The position numbers were made by a program, and so were the translations under genes. The notes beneath the pieces were generated by a model, which ran no database searches, was not told where the DNA came from, and was given only the letters and a program-made list of their open reading frames with translations. A stretch of 64,000 nucleotides of DNA, from the NCBI GenBank assembly GCA_016859345.1, contig CM029112.1, forward strand, positions 8,903,589 through 8,967,588. The letters run 5' to 3'. Of the stretch, positions 39,598 to 53,100 are shown one piece after another (within the stretch, counting starts at the first letter, position 1; each line of letters begins with the position of its first letter). The stretch comes from Istiophorus platypterus. Taxonomy: Eukaryota; Chordata; Actinopteri; Istiophoriformes; Istiophoridae.

Positions 39598-41103
39598 ACA
39601 CACACTGACTGTCCCAGAAGCTCACAAAGCCGTCCATCCCCTGCACCCTCATGTTAGGCCTTTGTTAGGTTTGTCTCGGGATGTCACTGTGTCACAACTC
39701 CTCAGCTTGAGGGCTGCCTGGATGTGACAGTTCTGGCCACATCGACTCAGCTTGTCTGCGGTGACAGGCCATGCTCCAGCGAGTCATTATGCTAACTCGC
39801 AGTGCTAAGTGAGTCGCTAAGATACAGCCCTAAGCTGATAAAGTACTGGAGAAATTGGTAAGGATGATTCTCTGCTAGAGAGGGATTCCCATCACTGAGA
39901 CCTCTCAGTTCTGTCCAGTGACTGTAAAATTACTTATTCTTCTTTGCCAGCTTTACTAAAGAACTAACCTGAAACTCATGGGGGAGTTTGCTCTTTTGGC
40001 CAGAGCTGAATTTGAGGGCATATGTAAATATATGCAGTATACCTTTAATATTCTACTGCTATCACTGGGTTAAAAAGAGGATATTTAACAATTATTCTCC
40101 ATGCCATTTAAAGCTCATTTTAAGGATCATGACATGAGATCATCTCACATCATCAGCAGCATGCCCAGTTTCTCAGATACCAATACTACTGGTATTATGC
40201 TTCAGTGCAATGCTAATGAGTAGCATTAGGAGAGGACTACTGCAGCTAAGAAGGGCTGATCACAGTTTGGCCCCTGAAAGAAAGTCAGCCAGCCAGCAAA
40301 CAAGTCAGCCTCAGGGCCACTGCACTCGGTAACTATAATATCCTATTGTTACTCACTTGCAAAGTCACTATCGCAGTCGTTGGCTACCTGCAAGACCCAA
40401 CCTACTCACTCAGTTATTTCTGAGAGAACACACACTATAGAGGATCTGCGATGAGACAGTCCAAGGTCAAATTGTCTGAGACATTGACATCAAAGTGCTT
40501 TTATGTTCTAAAGCGAAGTGCCGGTGAGGGAAATTTTTTGGTAAAGTTTCAGGATAGAGAAATCTTTGTCTATTCATACTCTGAACTTCCTTTAAGTGTA
40601 GTCTTGGTCTTGTTATGAGGAAAAACAGATTTTCTTTTAACTTTTCTCAAGCGCTGGTCATGACTCTTGGTTTGCAGATCATCTCTTCGCATCTACAAAT
40701 GATTTCGGAACCTCGCAAACATTTGTGTCTATATATCTGTGTGTATGTGTGGGTGTATGTGGGCATGAGAGGGTGAATAGATGTAGAGACTTGTAATGGT
40801 AAAGAATGAATGTGTGTGAAGACTAGCTTAGCATCTGCAAATTCATGTTCTTGTCTCAAGGTCCAAACATCTATCCGCCCTCAGGCTTTAATTACTGTGT
40901 GAGGATAATGAGTCAAATCCAATCAGTTTTCTCTCTTGCTCTTAATTTGTATGGAGCTTCTATTATGAAACCAACCGCTTTAGCCCCTCATACCACCTGC
41001 CCCGGAGTGTCACCAGGCCCCTGACTGTTGCGTGTGTGTGTGTCTATGTGCATGTGTGTGTCTATGCGTGTGAGGGAGAGAGAGAGATAGATAGAGAGAG
41101 AGA

Positions 41104-41143
<40 letters not shown>

Positions 41144-41707
41144 GCTGTCTCTCGCACAAAGCCACACCCTTGAAAATTAGCTCATGTTATTATTGAATTG
41201 GTTTACAGTATACCATCATCAGTATGTGTGACAATTGGTGACTATTTCTTGCAGATGACAGATATTAACACAGTTTTATACACTTTGGGAGATGAGTCAT
41301 GATCTCACTGTTAGGAAGTAGATCCACCTATGCATATGGCTGCTGCTAAGAAAGACACTTTGTCATCCAGCTATTATGAATCTGACAGACACGACTAAAG
41401 GGCCACGTGTGGATGTGTGTGCGTCTGTGTGTGCGTCTGCTAAGAAAGACACTTTGTCATCCAGCTATTATGAATCTGACAGACACGACTAAAGGGCCAC
41501 GTGTGGATGTGTGTGCGTCTGTGTGTGCGTCTGTGTGTGTTGGCTGAAGGGACCCTGAAACCTTAAATAATTCCTGCCTGCAGAGAAGAAGGACCCCACC
41601 AGCCCCCCACCTCCAGCTATCCTCCTCTCATCTCATCTCAACTCAGCTCGGAGCTAGCCACGGCTCCAGCTAGGCCTCGGGCCATCTGGCTGACACACAA
41701 CCACCGT

Positions 41708-41758
<51 letters not shown>

Positions 41759-44700
41759 CACACACACAGTCTCTCTGTCTCACACACGTGCACACTGAAT
41801 CCCTGAAGTTAAGTTCCTACTTGTTTGTGAATATGCCAATCAAAACTCTCCGCGCAAAATTGGTATCTAAGTTGAATCCTACTGAATTTACACAGCGAAT
41901 TCCACCTTAAACCCAGAACTTGTCAAACAGTGGGGGTGTAGGTGTGAAATATGTAGGTGTGAAATACAATGCAATATGGAAGAAGAGGGGGTTTTCAGCG
42001 GTGCCAGAAATAGGATAGCTATCATGGTTGCAGCCACCATTAAAGTGCACTGGCTCAGTAATGTCTATGCTCAATTATAGCTAAATATATACTGTGACAG
42101 CCTGGCCAGGGAAAGAAATACGGGGTCAAACATCACATTCAGCGTAAAATTTGACTTGAGCAAGCTGAAATTATCCAAACAAACAGAAGCTGATCAGCAT
42201 AAGTACATGTAATAATATGGCCCACTATTGATCAAAACAGCGCAGAAATTATCTGTAATTGTTCACTGCTGTTGAAACAGCCGACTCCTAACTGAACCAA
42301 CAGCCAAGAAATTTAATCAACTGCTCCTTGGGGTGGTTTGCCCAAAAGCTGAGCCCCTTCATTGTCGCTATTTGTATTAGCGCTCAGTGGTGTGGTAGCA
42401 GATGGCCCTGAAAAGCCAGAAATGTTTACCATCTAAAGTGTGTTAGGTATGTAAAATATGTTTAACGTTTCATCTGCCCCCTCTGATGGGGGCTAATGTT
42501 CCTGTTGTGTTGGTCCACAGTGTAAGTGGAATGAGTGTGATCACTCTTGGTGTCCTCCTTCAGCTTCACTCTCCCCTTGGCTCACTGTGTGGTTCTAATC
42601 GCTGGCCAGCTGTACGCTTCTGTGTACTTACACCACAGGGTAGTTAAGAGAACAAGGCCACACACTGACACCACGTATTGTAATCCCCCCGTGACACCAG
42701 AGCATGCATGTAAGTATGTGCAAGGATGTGTGAGTTTGACTGCGAACGCGCGCACTTGTCTGTCCAGTACTTCTGCCTATGTGCTAATTTGCTTTTGTGG
42801 ATTTTTGCATTTGTGTGGGGACTTGTTTGTCTGGCCTCGCCTGCTGTTTGCATCTCTGTGTGCTTTAATTAGTATGCGCTTTTGCATCTAGGCCTTTGTG
42901 ATTTGGCACTGGCACTGCATGCTGGCGAGGCATAAAAGATTTGAAGTCTGTCTGTGCTAGTCATTCAGCCTTAATGGCGTTAGTTACACAACTGAACTCA
43001 AGTCCCAACTGCATAAATGGGTGGCATTTAGAAATATGAGCAAGTCCGATGGCAGTGAATCATGTAGCGCATTGCTGCGGAGCACGTCTGGGATGACTGA
43101 CATTGACATTGACCCAGATGGGCACTCCTCCTGAATGGACAGTGGTTGAAACCTTAACAGCGCTAGCTCAGAGTCAGGGAGGGAAAATAGCCCTGCTCAT
43201 TTGGTTGCAGCACTAAAAGTAGCGGGGAAGAGGGGCTGACTCAGTTCCCTCGTCTGCTGCTGAGGGCCGTCTGGTGGCCTGGGGTGGTTGGGTTCCTGGT
43301 GTTGGTGGTGGTGGGGGTGGGGGGGGGTATTAGGGGGTTTGGTGAGAGCCAAAGTTTCTTGAGATTTTTATTAAGATTTTCAAAATTCCACCCATTTTGA
43401 GTGGAGCTAGATTTGACAGTAAGCCCACTAATAGCCTAATATGTGCCATGTCCTGACAATACAGAGGAGAACTCAATCAAAGCCCCCCTGCTCCTTCAGG
43501 ACAGGGGACAGTTCCACACCTGCCAGTCTCCGATGCAGCCCGAAGACTTGGATGTTATTTTCCCAAAAGAAGTTTTGTCAATTCAGGACCATGGACAGCA
43601 GCTCTCACAGTCGCTGGCAGGAACCTCAGCAAAGAGAAAAGCCTGGTTGTCCTTCAACTCCACATATAACTTCGCTGGCAGATCACTCACTCTCTGCTTC
43701 TATTCTGTCTGTGCCCTGCCACCCTCTGGGCTGTAAAGGAAGTCAGCAGCCATTTTCTTTTTGTGTGTGTGTGTGTGTGGGTGTGTGTGTGTGCGTTGGT
43801 GACTGTAGAGGCAGCTGGAAGTGTATGCAGTTATGGAGAGAGCTGGAGAGAAGGCGAGTGTCTCTCCCAGGGCCTCTTTGCAGACCTCTTTCATGCCTCT
43901 CAGCCTGGCTGAGCGATTAACCCTGAGTACCCCACTGTCCCTGCTGACCCTTCTCTACACAGAGACCCGCTGCTGGCCACAGCGGTACATTGACATGCCT
44001 CTCAGATGGCTGATTAACAGCAGTGGGTGTTCAAATGGTGCACACAGACATTAATTATCTCTTTTTTTTTGCTTCTTCTAATATTCATTTCTCTTTTGTT
44101 CAGAATGAATTCTAAGGTGCTGCCCTGACACTTTGTTAAGGTGAAATAGAATAAAAGATGCTGCTGGAGAACACATAGTTCTTCTCTGGTGTGGGATTGA
44201 CTACGATAAGCTGCTGCCTGGCAGTGTGTAGGAGTTTGTTAATGTTTGAAACTCTCACAGTTTGTTTCACAAGTGGTGCAATATCTAATTGGAGAAACTG
44301 GTATTGCTGTAAATCCTTCATGCCAATATGTGATCTGTGAAGTTCCAGTGTGAAAACTGGGTTGCAAGGCTGTGCATCAGCAATGCTTAAATATTACTAC
44401 TCAGTGAAGGCGAGTCGATAATGGCTAATTTGTGTTTTACATGAAGACAAGAGGAACCACTTTCTCTCCGCCTGCTCTTGTCAGACCCTACACATCATAT
44501 TTATGTGGTCGAATAATAAAGTGCCTCCTAAAAGTATTAAGGTTCATTGAATTATCAATAACTTTGCCTCTCTCCCCATTTCCACACCAGCTCTGAGCCG
44601 GTCAATGATGCCCTTCGGCTTGATGCGTCGAGAGCTGGCGTGCGAAGGTTACCCGATCGAGCTCCGCTGCCCTGGAAGTGATGTCATCATGATCGAGACG

Positions 44701-47700
44701 GCCAACTACGGCCGCACCGATGACAAGATCTGTGACGCAGACCCCTTCCAGATGGAGAACGTGCAGTGCTACCTGCCGGACGCCTTCAAGATAATGTCAC
44801 AGAGGTAACTATTGATCTGTTTCTGGTCCTGCGTATGCATTTGTGCAGAACCAGAGCCTGTTATTGGCTGAGGAAACATGGTATTAGTTCACAGCATAAT
44901 TAGTCCAGAGTTTCCTGTTTTTCCTCCCGAAGTGTTCATGTCTTGTGTGGAATATTAAAGTCAGCACCCTTCCGCTCTGTGCAGAACACCAGTAAATCTT
45001 GGCGCATGGTGGTGTATATGTATGTGTGTTTGGTTGTGCATACGTGCGTGAGTGTGTCTGTGTGAGTATGCTTATGTTCTGGATTGTTGCAAGAGTATTT
45101 GTAGGGCTTCTTACAGCTGCTCTCTGTGTTTGTGCTCAGCATCTGCTTCCTCTGAGCTGAGATCAATGGAAGCCCTCTCCCAGCTATCCATCACGCATGT
45201 AATGGAGGCACAGGGTGCTAGCTAGGGGAGAGCGCGGGGGGGGTGGGGGGTGAAGAACAGAATTTAAGGGGTAAAGAAAGGAGGGGAGACTGCTAGAAAT
45301 GATGAGATGATAGAGTGAGTGCAGCAGAGATTTGAGATATGAAGGGAGGGAGAGCCAGCGTAGGGAGAAATGTTAAAAGCTGGATAGACAAGGATTATGT
45401 GACGAGAATAAGTGAGTATGTGTGCACGGATTTGTATTCTTTCCTCTGTGTTGTGTGTGTGTGTTACTCGGGGTGTGCGAACGTGAGAAGGCATGCAGCG
45501 ATGCGGTTTAGATGTAGGTATTATGTGCATATGAATGTTTTCCCTGTGCGTGTGATGTAGAGTATTTGCCTTAGCCCCCCTCGTCCTTTCCTGTTCTCTC
45601 ACCTCTAATCGCTCTCACTCACAATCCCCCAGGAGAGGAGGCTATTACGTCACTCGCCCTTTCTCTGCCTCTTCCCTCCCTCCTTCATTTCTCTATCCTC
45701 CATCCCACTCTTTTCCCCACCTCTCCCCCTTCCTACCTCCCTCTCCGTTTCCAGCCTCCCTTCGGGTGCAGCTGTCACATGATCTAGTCTAGTGTGAAAT
45801 TGCTCCCTTCCCTACCGTTCTCTCTGTCTTTCAGAGCCTGAAGATGTTTTTTTTTTTTTTTGTACCCGCTCCTCTTTGTCTTTCTTAGAATGGCACTTGT
45901 TATTTTTTTTTTATCACTTACTTCCTCCCCTCTCTCTCTTTTCTCCCTTCCTTCCCCCATCTGTCTCCTCTCGCAGGTGTAATAACCGCACTCAGTGTGT
46001 GGTGGTAGCGGGGTCGGACGTGTTCCCAGACCCCTGCCCAGGGACCTACAAGTACTTGGAGATCCAGTACGAGTGTGTCCCTTACAGTGAGTACAAAGAC
46101 CCTGTCGCTCCCTCACACCCCTCCTCCCCCTCACCCCATTCACCGCCCCTCCCATCCCTCCCTATATCCCCACCTGAACTTATTGCCCCCTCTTCAAACC
46201 CCCGAAAAAAACCCACGACGAACGACATTCATACACTCACCCATGCACACTTGCTCCCCTGCCTTCTATCAACACACTAAAAAAACAAAAAAACAAGACA
46301 GACAGTCTCCCTCACCTGATCTCTCTGTCTCTCTCTTCTTTCTCTCTCGTACAATTACACTGCACGGAGACACGCACATTCACACACACACACACACACA
46401 CACAGCGCTAAACCTTTTTTCTTCATCGACAGAGCGACGCACCAGTAGCTGAGAGGGATTTTCACATGGGGGCAGGTGCTCCACGAACACAGGTTCCGAT
46501 AAGCACTTCACACACACCCGCTGCAAACGTGGGGTCAGCCCTTATTGGCGATCACAGCAGTGTAACACACACTGTCCCACACTCACACACTGATTGACCC
46601 AGGGGCATGCTACTGCCTTTATCTGGTGCCAAACACCTTTGCTGTCCCTCTGATTTTCAATAAAAATTAAAATTGGGTGCAGTGAAACTGGGAGGCAGGG
46701 GGCATTGTGTGTATGCCGTACCTCACAATAGGAGTGTTAACACAAACAGCAAAGGGCTTATTTTAGACCACATGACCTGGAGCGCCACACATTTTAATGT
46801 CCCCATGGTAACGGCTGACTTCCTCGCGGCACTGCTCAGAGCTGCGTGGAGGTGTGACATACACACATGCCTGCACACACTCAGAAACACACACACACAA
46901 ACACACACACAATTCTACCTCACACTTACAAAAGGGGACACACACAGTTTTTCTCTCCTTCAGACTTCCTCAGTACACACAAACAAGAACACACTCACAC
47001 AACCAAAGAAGCAGAGGATTATATGGTGTTGTGTTGATCCTCGCTCATGTGAAAATCTCCGCTCGGTCTCCCCTCCTCCCTCTCATGTGTTATTACTCTC
47101 AGCATTGATGCCCTCACTGTGCAGGAGCACTTGGTTGGAGGGGAGGAACAGTGGTGCTCCCCTCCAACAGGCAGAGACACTGGGTTGCAGTAAAGGGTCG
47201 AGGGACGTATGAGGGTGTTGGGGTCGTTGGGGCGGGGGAACTGAGGGACAAGGGTCTTCTCTGGGTGCAGGAGCTGTCTGGTTAATCAGGGTGGGGAATT
47301 GGGTTATTCTCTCTGCTTTTTCCTCAGGTGCAGCTGGTGTGGCGAGCCATGGGATTGAGTCCACGCCAAGCCGCTAACCTCCTTTGCTCTCTTCTTCTCC
47401 CTCCTCCTCTTCATCTCTTCTCTTGGAGGTCTCTCACTCATGCTCCCTTTGCTTGTAATCTATCAAAGTCAATATCACCTCTTTTCATCTGTCTTAATTC
47501 CTCTTTTCTGTATTCTGCTTTTCTCTCTGTCTCTTTCCATCAGCACTCCAAATTCTTTAATCTTCATCTATTGCCCTATTTTTCTCATTCTTTGTCTACC
47601 TTCACTCTGCCTATCAATCTGCCACATTTTAAAATTCTGTCGTGTCTCTTCCACTGTCTCTGTTGTTTTTTGTTTTTTTTTTCTTTTACAGGTGGGACGA

Positions 47701-50102
47701 ATATTCAAATGTCCAACCAATCAGCTCTGATGGATGGGCTCAGAAAAATTCAGGGATGTTAAAGCATCCCTCTAAGTCATTGCCCTTCCTCTGCTCAGTG
47801 TTTGTGCCCTCAGTTTACCATTTCAGAGACTTTGTCGAGTTAGGTTGCAGCCACAGTCATAGATATGAAGAAGTTAGCTGCCTTAGGGGAATGCTCTCTG
47901 GTGTGAATCTTTGCTTCACAGCCCTCCATGTGGCAACAAGTATTCTTCTTGAGTCTCTTTCTTCTTTTTACATGCCTTTCAGTCAATGTTAGCCACAGTC
48001 AGATTGCCCATCTGCAGTGGCAGGACTTTGTTTGTTAATCCTCTGCTAGTCCTGAGCTTTAGCTTGAGGTCCTGTATTGTATTGTCCATTGGGGGGTCAA
48101 GGTGGCATCGCTCAGTTGTACCTGCCGCCTTCTCCTAATGCATTCTAACCTTGTCTTTTTCCCTCTGACTGCACAGGGGAGCTTGTTTTCTCTCCGCAAG
48201 GCAATCAAAGAGATGATTAAATAGCTGCTGACTTGCATTTTTCCTCCCAGTGTTTGAAAAAAAAAAAAGAAAAACTTGGTTGATTGCGTGTGAAGTATGG
48301 CACGGCTTAGAAAATTGGAAGCTGATCCCTCTATGATGAAAATTCCCGCCTGTCTGAGGTGACAAAGAAGAGCCAATTACCCCTGTCCTCTGCCACTCTC
48401 CTCCGCTCGAGAAACACAACCACACTACACTTGTCTCCCACAGAAATAGAAACAAGTGCGCCCGCACGCATATGCACACAACTCACTCTGCGGCTGCTCC
48501 ACGTGTTTGTGCTCATCTGACAAACTAGATATGACCTGACACATTCAGACTCAGTGCTGGAACTGTTCATCCCAAAACCTAGTCACCGTCGCACCGCACG
48601 CCACTCAACTCGGCCACTTTTAATTACCAGGAGAGGGGGTTGCATTGCTCTCTTCAGTTCTGCCTCAGCAGAGATTTGTCAAGATTAATTGAATTTGCTG
48701 CTGCTAATCGCTCTGGTAATGCCCCATCGTTCACGTCTGGCCGGGAACGCTGGGAACTCTGGCGTCATCCAAGGCTGACGTGAGTTTTTTCGTCGGTTGT
48801 CTCGACAAAAAGGTAAACGATAGAGAGATGACATGAAAAGGTCACGTGTCATAGCTGCTGAGGTGGTGCACAGCCACGCTGATGTGCTGTGTGCGATGTT
48901 TGCATCTGACAGGGTCCTCTATGTGCGTGTCACACAGGCGCCATGTTACCAGTCACCTGAATCGGCGAGGTGACAGCAAGAGCCGAGCTGACACACACAC
49001 CGCGCGCACGCATACACACACGCTCACACACACTTCTGTCGGCTGAGCTCAGACAAGGGTCCACAGTGGGTGTGTATGTGTGTTGCTGCACGTGGGATCG
49101 CCTTGGCAAAATACAACATCTGCCAACAAGTCAAATCATATCTCATTGAGCCAAAAAAGCCCTGCGAGGCCTCCCTGCCATATAGCATTGTTTTTGCCAG
49201 CCAGAACAGAGCAAGACAAAACGACTCAACTGAACTCTCATTTCACACTGTCACAGCCTGCTGTAGACTGCTGGATTCCATTAAGACATCACAGATCCAT
49301 AGTCACAGCTGCAGCGTATACTTACTGCAGTGGAAACCCAACACTGCAGTTTTTACACAGATGTACACCGAAAATGCTACCTGTCTCCCCCTCCTCCTCC
49401 AGGACACTGTGCTACATCATTATTGATTCCTAATGCTCTCACCGGGGCCATCCATGCTTGCCATGCCAGGGCCATTAGACCCTGTGTTGTGGCTTTGCCA
49501 TTTCCTCAGCTGTGATTTATCTTGTTAATATGCACATTGCAGTTAGATTAAGCACTGGCTTTAAAAGCAGCTACCAAAGCGGTACAGTAGAGATTCCACA
49601 GATCCTCTAAGGTAACTCCATATTCTCAACTTTTACACTCATATTTTGTGGCTCTGCCACTGTTTCACTTTATAAAATTGATTCTTCCCAACAAATGTAT
49701 TCAGCACTGCCTCTTCATTACAAGACATCGCTTTTTGGACACAAAGCTGTTGGAAATGATAGTTGACTTGTCGGGAAGAGTTTGTCAGTAGAAGGAATAA
49801 TGGCATTGTAATATGACAAGTTTTCAGGGGAAGAGAGGAAACACTTTGATGTAGCTGAAAATGAAATTCTATTAATATGTATAGGGGCACCATTAGATGC
49901 GGGGCTCATAAATGTTTGGTGAATGAGAAGCAGGAGGTTTTGCTCAGGCCATCAAAAGGGATGACTTAAAAAATCTGGAGTGAGAGAGAGGGAAAAGAGA
50001 GAGGGGGGGAGGACGGAAGAAGCTGAAGAGGACACACTATCTCTCAGCATGTGAAAAAGACAGAGGAGGCTAGGTTGTCCTGCAGTACCCCAACAATATG
50101 AG

Positions 50103-50134
<32 letters not shown>

Positions 50135-53100
50135 AGTATTTGAGGATATGTGTTTCTCACTGTACTCATTAGTGTGGGAGTAATTGATAGGGTTGTAGAG
50201 AGCACTGAGCAGAGTGATTAAGGGGAGACGGGGCAGTGGCTTATTTCTCAAAAGGGCCATGAAAGAGAAATGCTGAATGTATCAGACAAACAACCAAGGT
50301 GGCCTTAAACTAACCCCCTGCTCGCTTCAAGGACAGTTTGATGAGTTTCTGTCTCTTTTCTCTGTATTTATGTGTGTGTCTGTCTTTAGGTATTTGCGAT
50401 GATCTTGTGTGTGTCTGTGCTTAGTGTCTATTTTTCAGGGCAACCGAGAGCGGAAGAAACGGAGTCAGCAGAGGTCTTCCACTTTCCTCTTCTCTCTTTT
50501 CTGCAGCATTGAAGAAGTTTTCTTTCTGTCTTTCATCTCTCTACATGCCACTGCTGTTCATCGCACATGTAATTTTTCCTGCCGTTTAGGAAAACATACT
50601 CAGCGGTTATAACATGGCATTTAGCGTGTCATCTTTGATGAATGTAACCTCGGACATGCGTGAACAAGTCTGCTGTCAGTAGATTCCTACTAAGAAAAAA
50701 AGTAAATTCAAGCCCTGCTGAATTCTGGTGTCACCATGCACCCCCTGCGGTTGTTTCAGAGAGGATGAAAGCTCTGAATGCTCTCTGGCCAGTCTCCCCC
50801 TCCCCTAACCTTGGAGCTAATGATTGCACTCGCAGTTGGTGGCGGGGATGTAATGCTTTCTTGCCCCCTGCCCTAGCTTCACAGGACTCACTTTCATAGC
50901 CTTGCCATGTTTACCCCTCTAGGCTGAAAATGGATGCCATTCCTCGGGTCTTCATGGAGGCTGTTTGTCCATTTTGATCTTGGCATAAGATGATAAATGA
51001 TCAGTGTGGCTGCTGATACTGATGCTGCCTCTGCTGTATCACTGCCAAGATGCAAGGCCATCCCCCACACAGATCAGGCTACAGATGCTAACATTCCCTT
51101 TTTCCTTTTTTTTCGCTCTATATTTCTCTTTACTACTCTCTCTCTCTCTCTCCCCCCCCCCTCCCTCCCTCTCCCTCTCCTTCTCTCTCTCTCTATCTAT
51201 CTCCCCTTTTCGTTTCTTTATGGGCATTCCTACGAGGTGTCGTGACAATTTCACAGGGCTCTCGGGGAGACATCAGACTTCCCGCAACACGTACACGACA
51301 ATCACGCTCGCAGCTGGGTTTCACCAGCCAAGTGCCTTTTGACACGTCTTGTCCCGTGAGACATCACGATCCACTCGCACACCACTTGCGCCTCAGCAAA
51401 CACAGGGGAAAGGCGTGTGCCAGTCGCCTGTAATGTGAAAGGCGGAGCCGAGATCCTTTGCTCGCGTCGCCTCAAACCTCCAGCTGCTCCCACACCTACC
51501 TAGACGCGGCAACACCAGCGGGCACCAAACAGCGTCACGGGTCGCGGATGTCGAGGATGTCGAGGGAGCCACGCCTTACCTGCTCGTGTCGGCTCAGGCC
51601 TTGGTGTGACTCTACACACCAACCTATTGATTTGTGTGTGATGAGCCTGTTGTAGACATTTCTCTCATCTCTCTTTTTGTCTCTGCACCCCCCCACCCCC
51701 CCAACTGTGTCTTTTGGTTTCTCTCTGTGTTTCTGAGGCGTTCCACTCTGTCAAGCCCTCCCTTTCCCCTGTTGTTTGTTCTCTTTTTCTTTGATGAGCC
51801 AGCCTTGGCCAGGCAAGCTGGCAGCTCCCCATTGATTGGACGGTCGATGGGTTGAGTGTTTTTGCTGGCTTCTATAGCAGGCATCCTGACTCTGTAAATT
51901 GAGCAAAGCCAAAAGCACCGCTTTCTTTAGATCAAGGGACCACTCTAATGTCAACACAGACTGTACTGGGAGAGAGAAGGATGCAATGGTCCCTCTGAAG
52001 ACAATTAGCCACGGATAGAGACATCGTCATCACCACCTTTCCATCTACCATCCCCCATCTCTTTCTCTACTTTTCCCACTTTTTTCTACTTCCACAGCTG
52101 AAGAGGACCAAAGCACAAAGATGTTCTTCCTCAGGTTCTCTCTCCAACAGGTTCCTGGGGCTGCATTTCCGGCACAAGGGAAAGCGAGGGCGGGGGGGGG
52201 GGCAATGAGGGGGCTGGAGGTGGGGTCGAGAGTGTGTGGTTGGGGGTTGATTGCGATGTTGGGGGATTATTGATAAAGCTGAAATGAAATGGAAATGGAT
52301 TCAAACCCAGGTCAGGCCATTTTCCCCTCCTCATTTTCCATTTGAGCCATCCTTTCTCTGAGTAGCCAACCATAACACAGACAGATAACGTGCTTTAAAA
52401 AAAAAGAGAGAGAGAGAGAAAGGACAGCGTTTTATTTAATCTCAATTTTCTCTTTTTTCCTGCACCTGTTTTTCTTTCATTCTCTTTACTTTCCCTCTCT
52501 CTCTCTCTCTTCTTTACTGTCTTCTCTTGTATCTTTCTGTCTCCTTCTTTCTCCTTTTTCCGATGCTTGAATAGAAGTGGATCAAAAAGGTAAAGACCAC
52601 AATGAACATAACAACCACAGCTCGCCCCTTCCTCCCTCCTCCTCCTCCTCCTCCTCCTTCCCCTCCTCCTCCCTTGTCTCCCTTCCTTCCCCCATATCCC
52701 CTCCTAACCTGGCACCTTGTGTAGTGCTCATGTTTGATGTTGATATCCCTCCCTTTTCTTTCTCGAATCTCTAATCGCCTCCTCTGCCCTTCTCTTTCTA
52801 TCTCTCTTTGACTTATAACCAAAACTCTAAAATCCTTCTAGATTTCCTCCTTGGTTCTGATGATACCAGCCTGACCTGCACGCACGCACACACATACACA
52901 CATACACACATACACAAACATTTGTACAGACACACAAAAAGACATCATGGGAGGTCAGTCCAGTATCTGTGAGAGATAAACGAGAGATTAACTTCATTGC
53001 TTCCCTGTACAAAGTAACACATCTTAGCCTAAACTTACAGACAGCATACATTTATATCATCTCATGGATGGCAAATCTCTCCTCTTTTTCCATCCGTTAA

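Larger units (their letters stand above)
31418..44590 (+). other. adgrl1: Intron between signal-peptide and lectin exons
   Basis: This is a 13.2-kb phase-1 intron with GTACGT donor and CACCAG acceptor. It holds a 549-bp tandem duplication between GT arrays (about 32000-33115), an AT-rich probable repeat block (about 35640-36300), GT, GA and CA microsatellites, a 94-bp tandem duplication (41343-41530) and an RE1-like site (43582-43602). I see no other exon. Confidence 0.85.
46087..52574 (+). other. adgrl1: Intron upstream of the microexon
   Basis: This is 6.5 kb of non-coding sequence with donor GTGAGT. It contains CA-rich tracts (46,380-46,405; 46,855-46,930), a GT array (about 50,107-50,134) and a CpG-dense block (51,229-51,612). 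Several good-looking acceptors occur (47,329; 47,692; 52,097), but none is paired with a convincing donor and family homology. Confidence 0.85.

Noticed and set aside
43441..43920. Frames of 97 and 159 codons
   Set aside because: No recognisable domain and no splice logic with adgrl1; part runs into a GT-rich stretch. I consider them chance frames covering the RE1-like site.
46673..47212. 179-codon open frame
   Set aside because: Intronic, with His-Thr runs from CA repeats and no homology recognised.
47310..47760. Two strong acceptor-like sequences (CTTTTTCCTCAG and CTTTTACAG)
   Set aside because: No family sequence at this point in latrophilins and no paired donor; likely decoy sites.
52098..52134. 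Possible 37-nt exon between CTTCCACAG and GTTCTC
   Set aside because: Thirty-seven nt would break the frame between exons 3 and 4, the donor is weak, and no latrophilin isoform I know has it.
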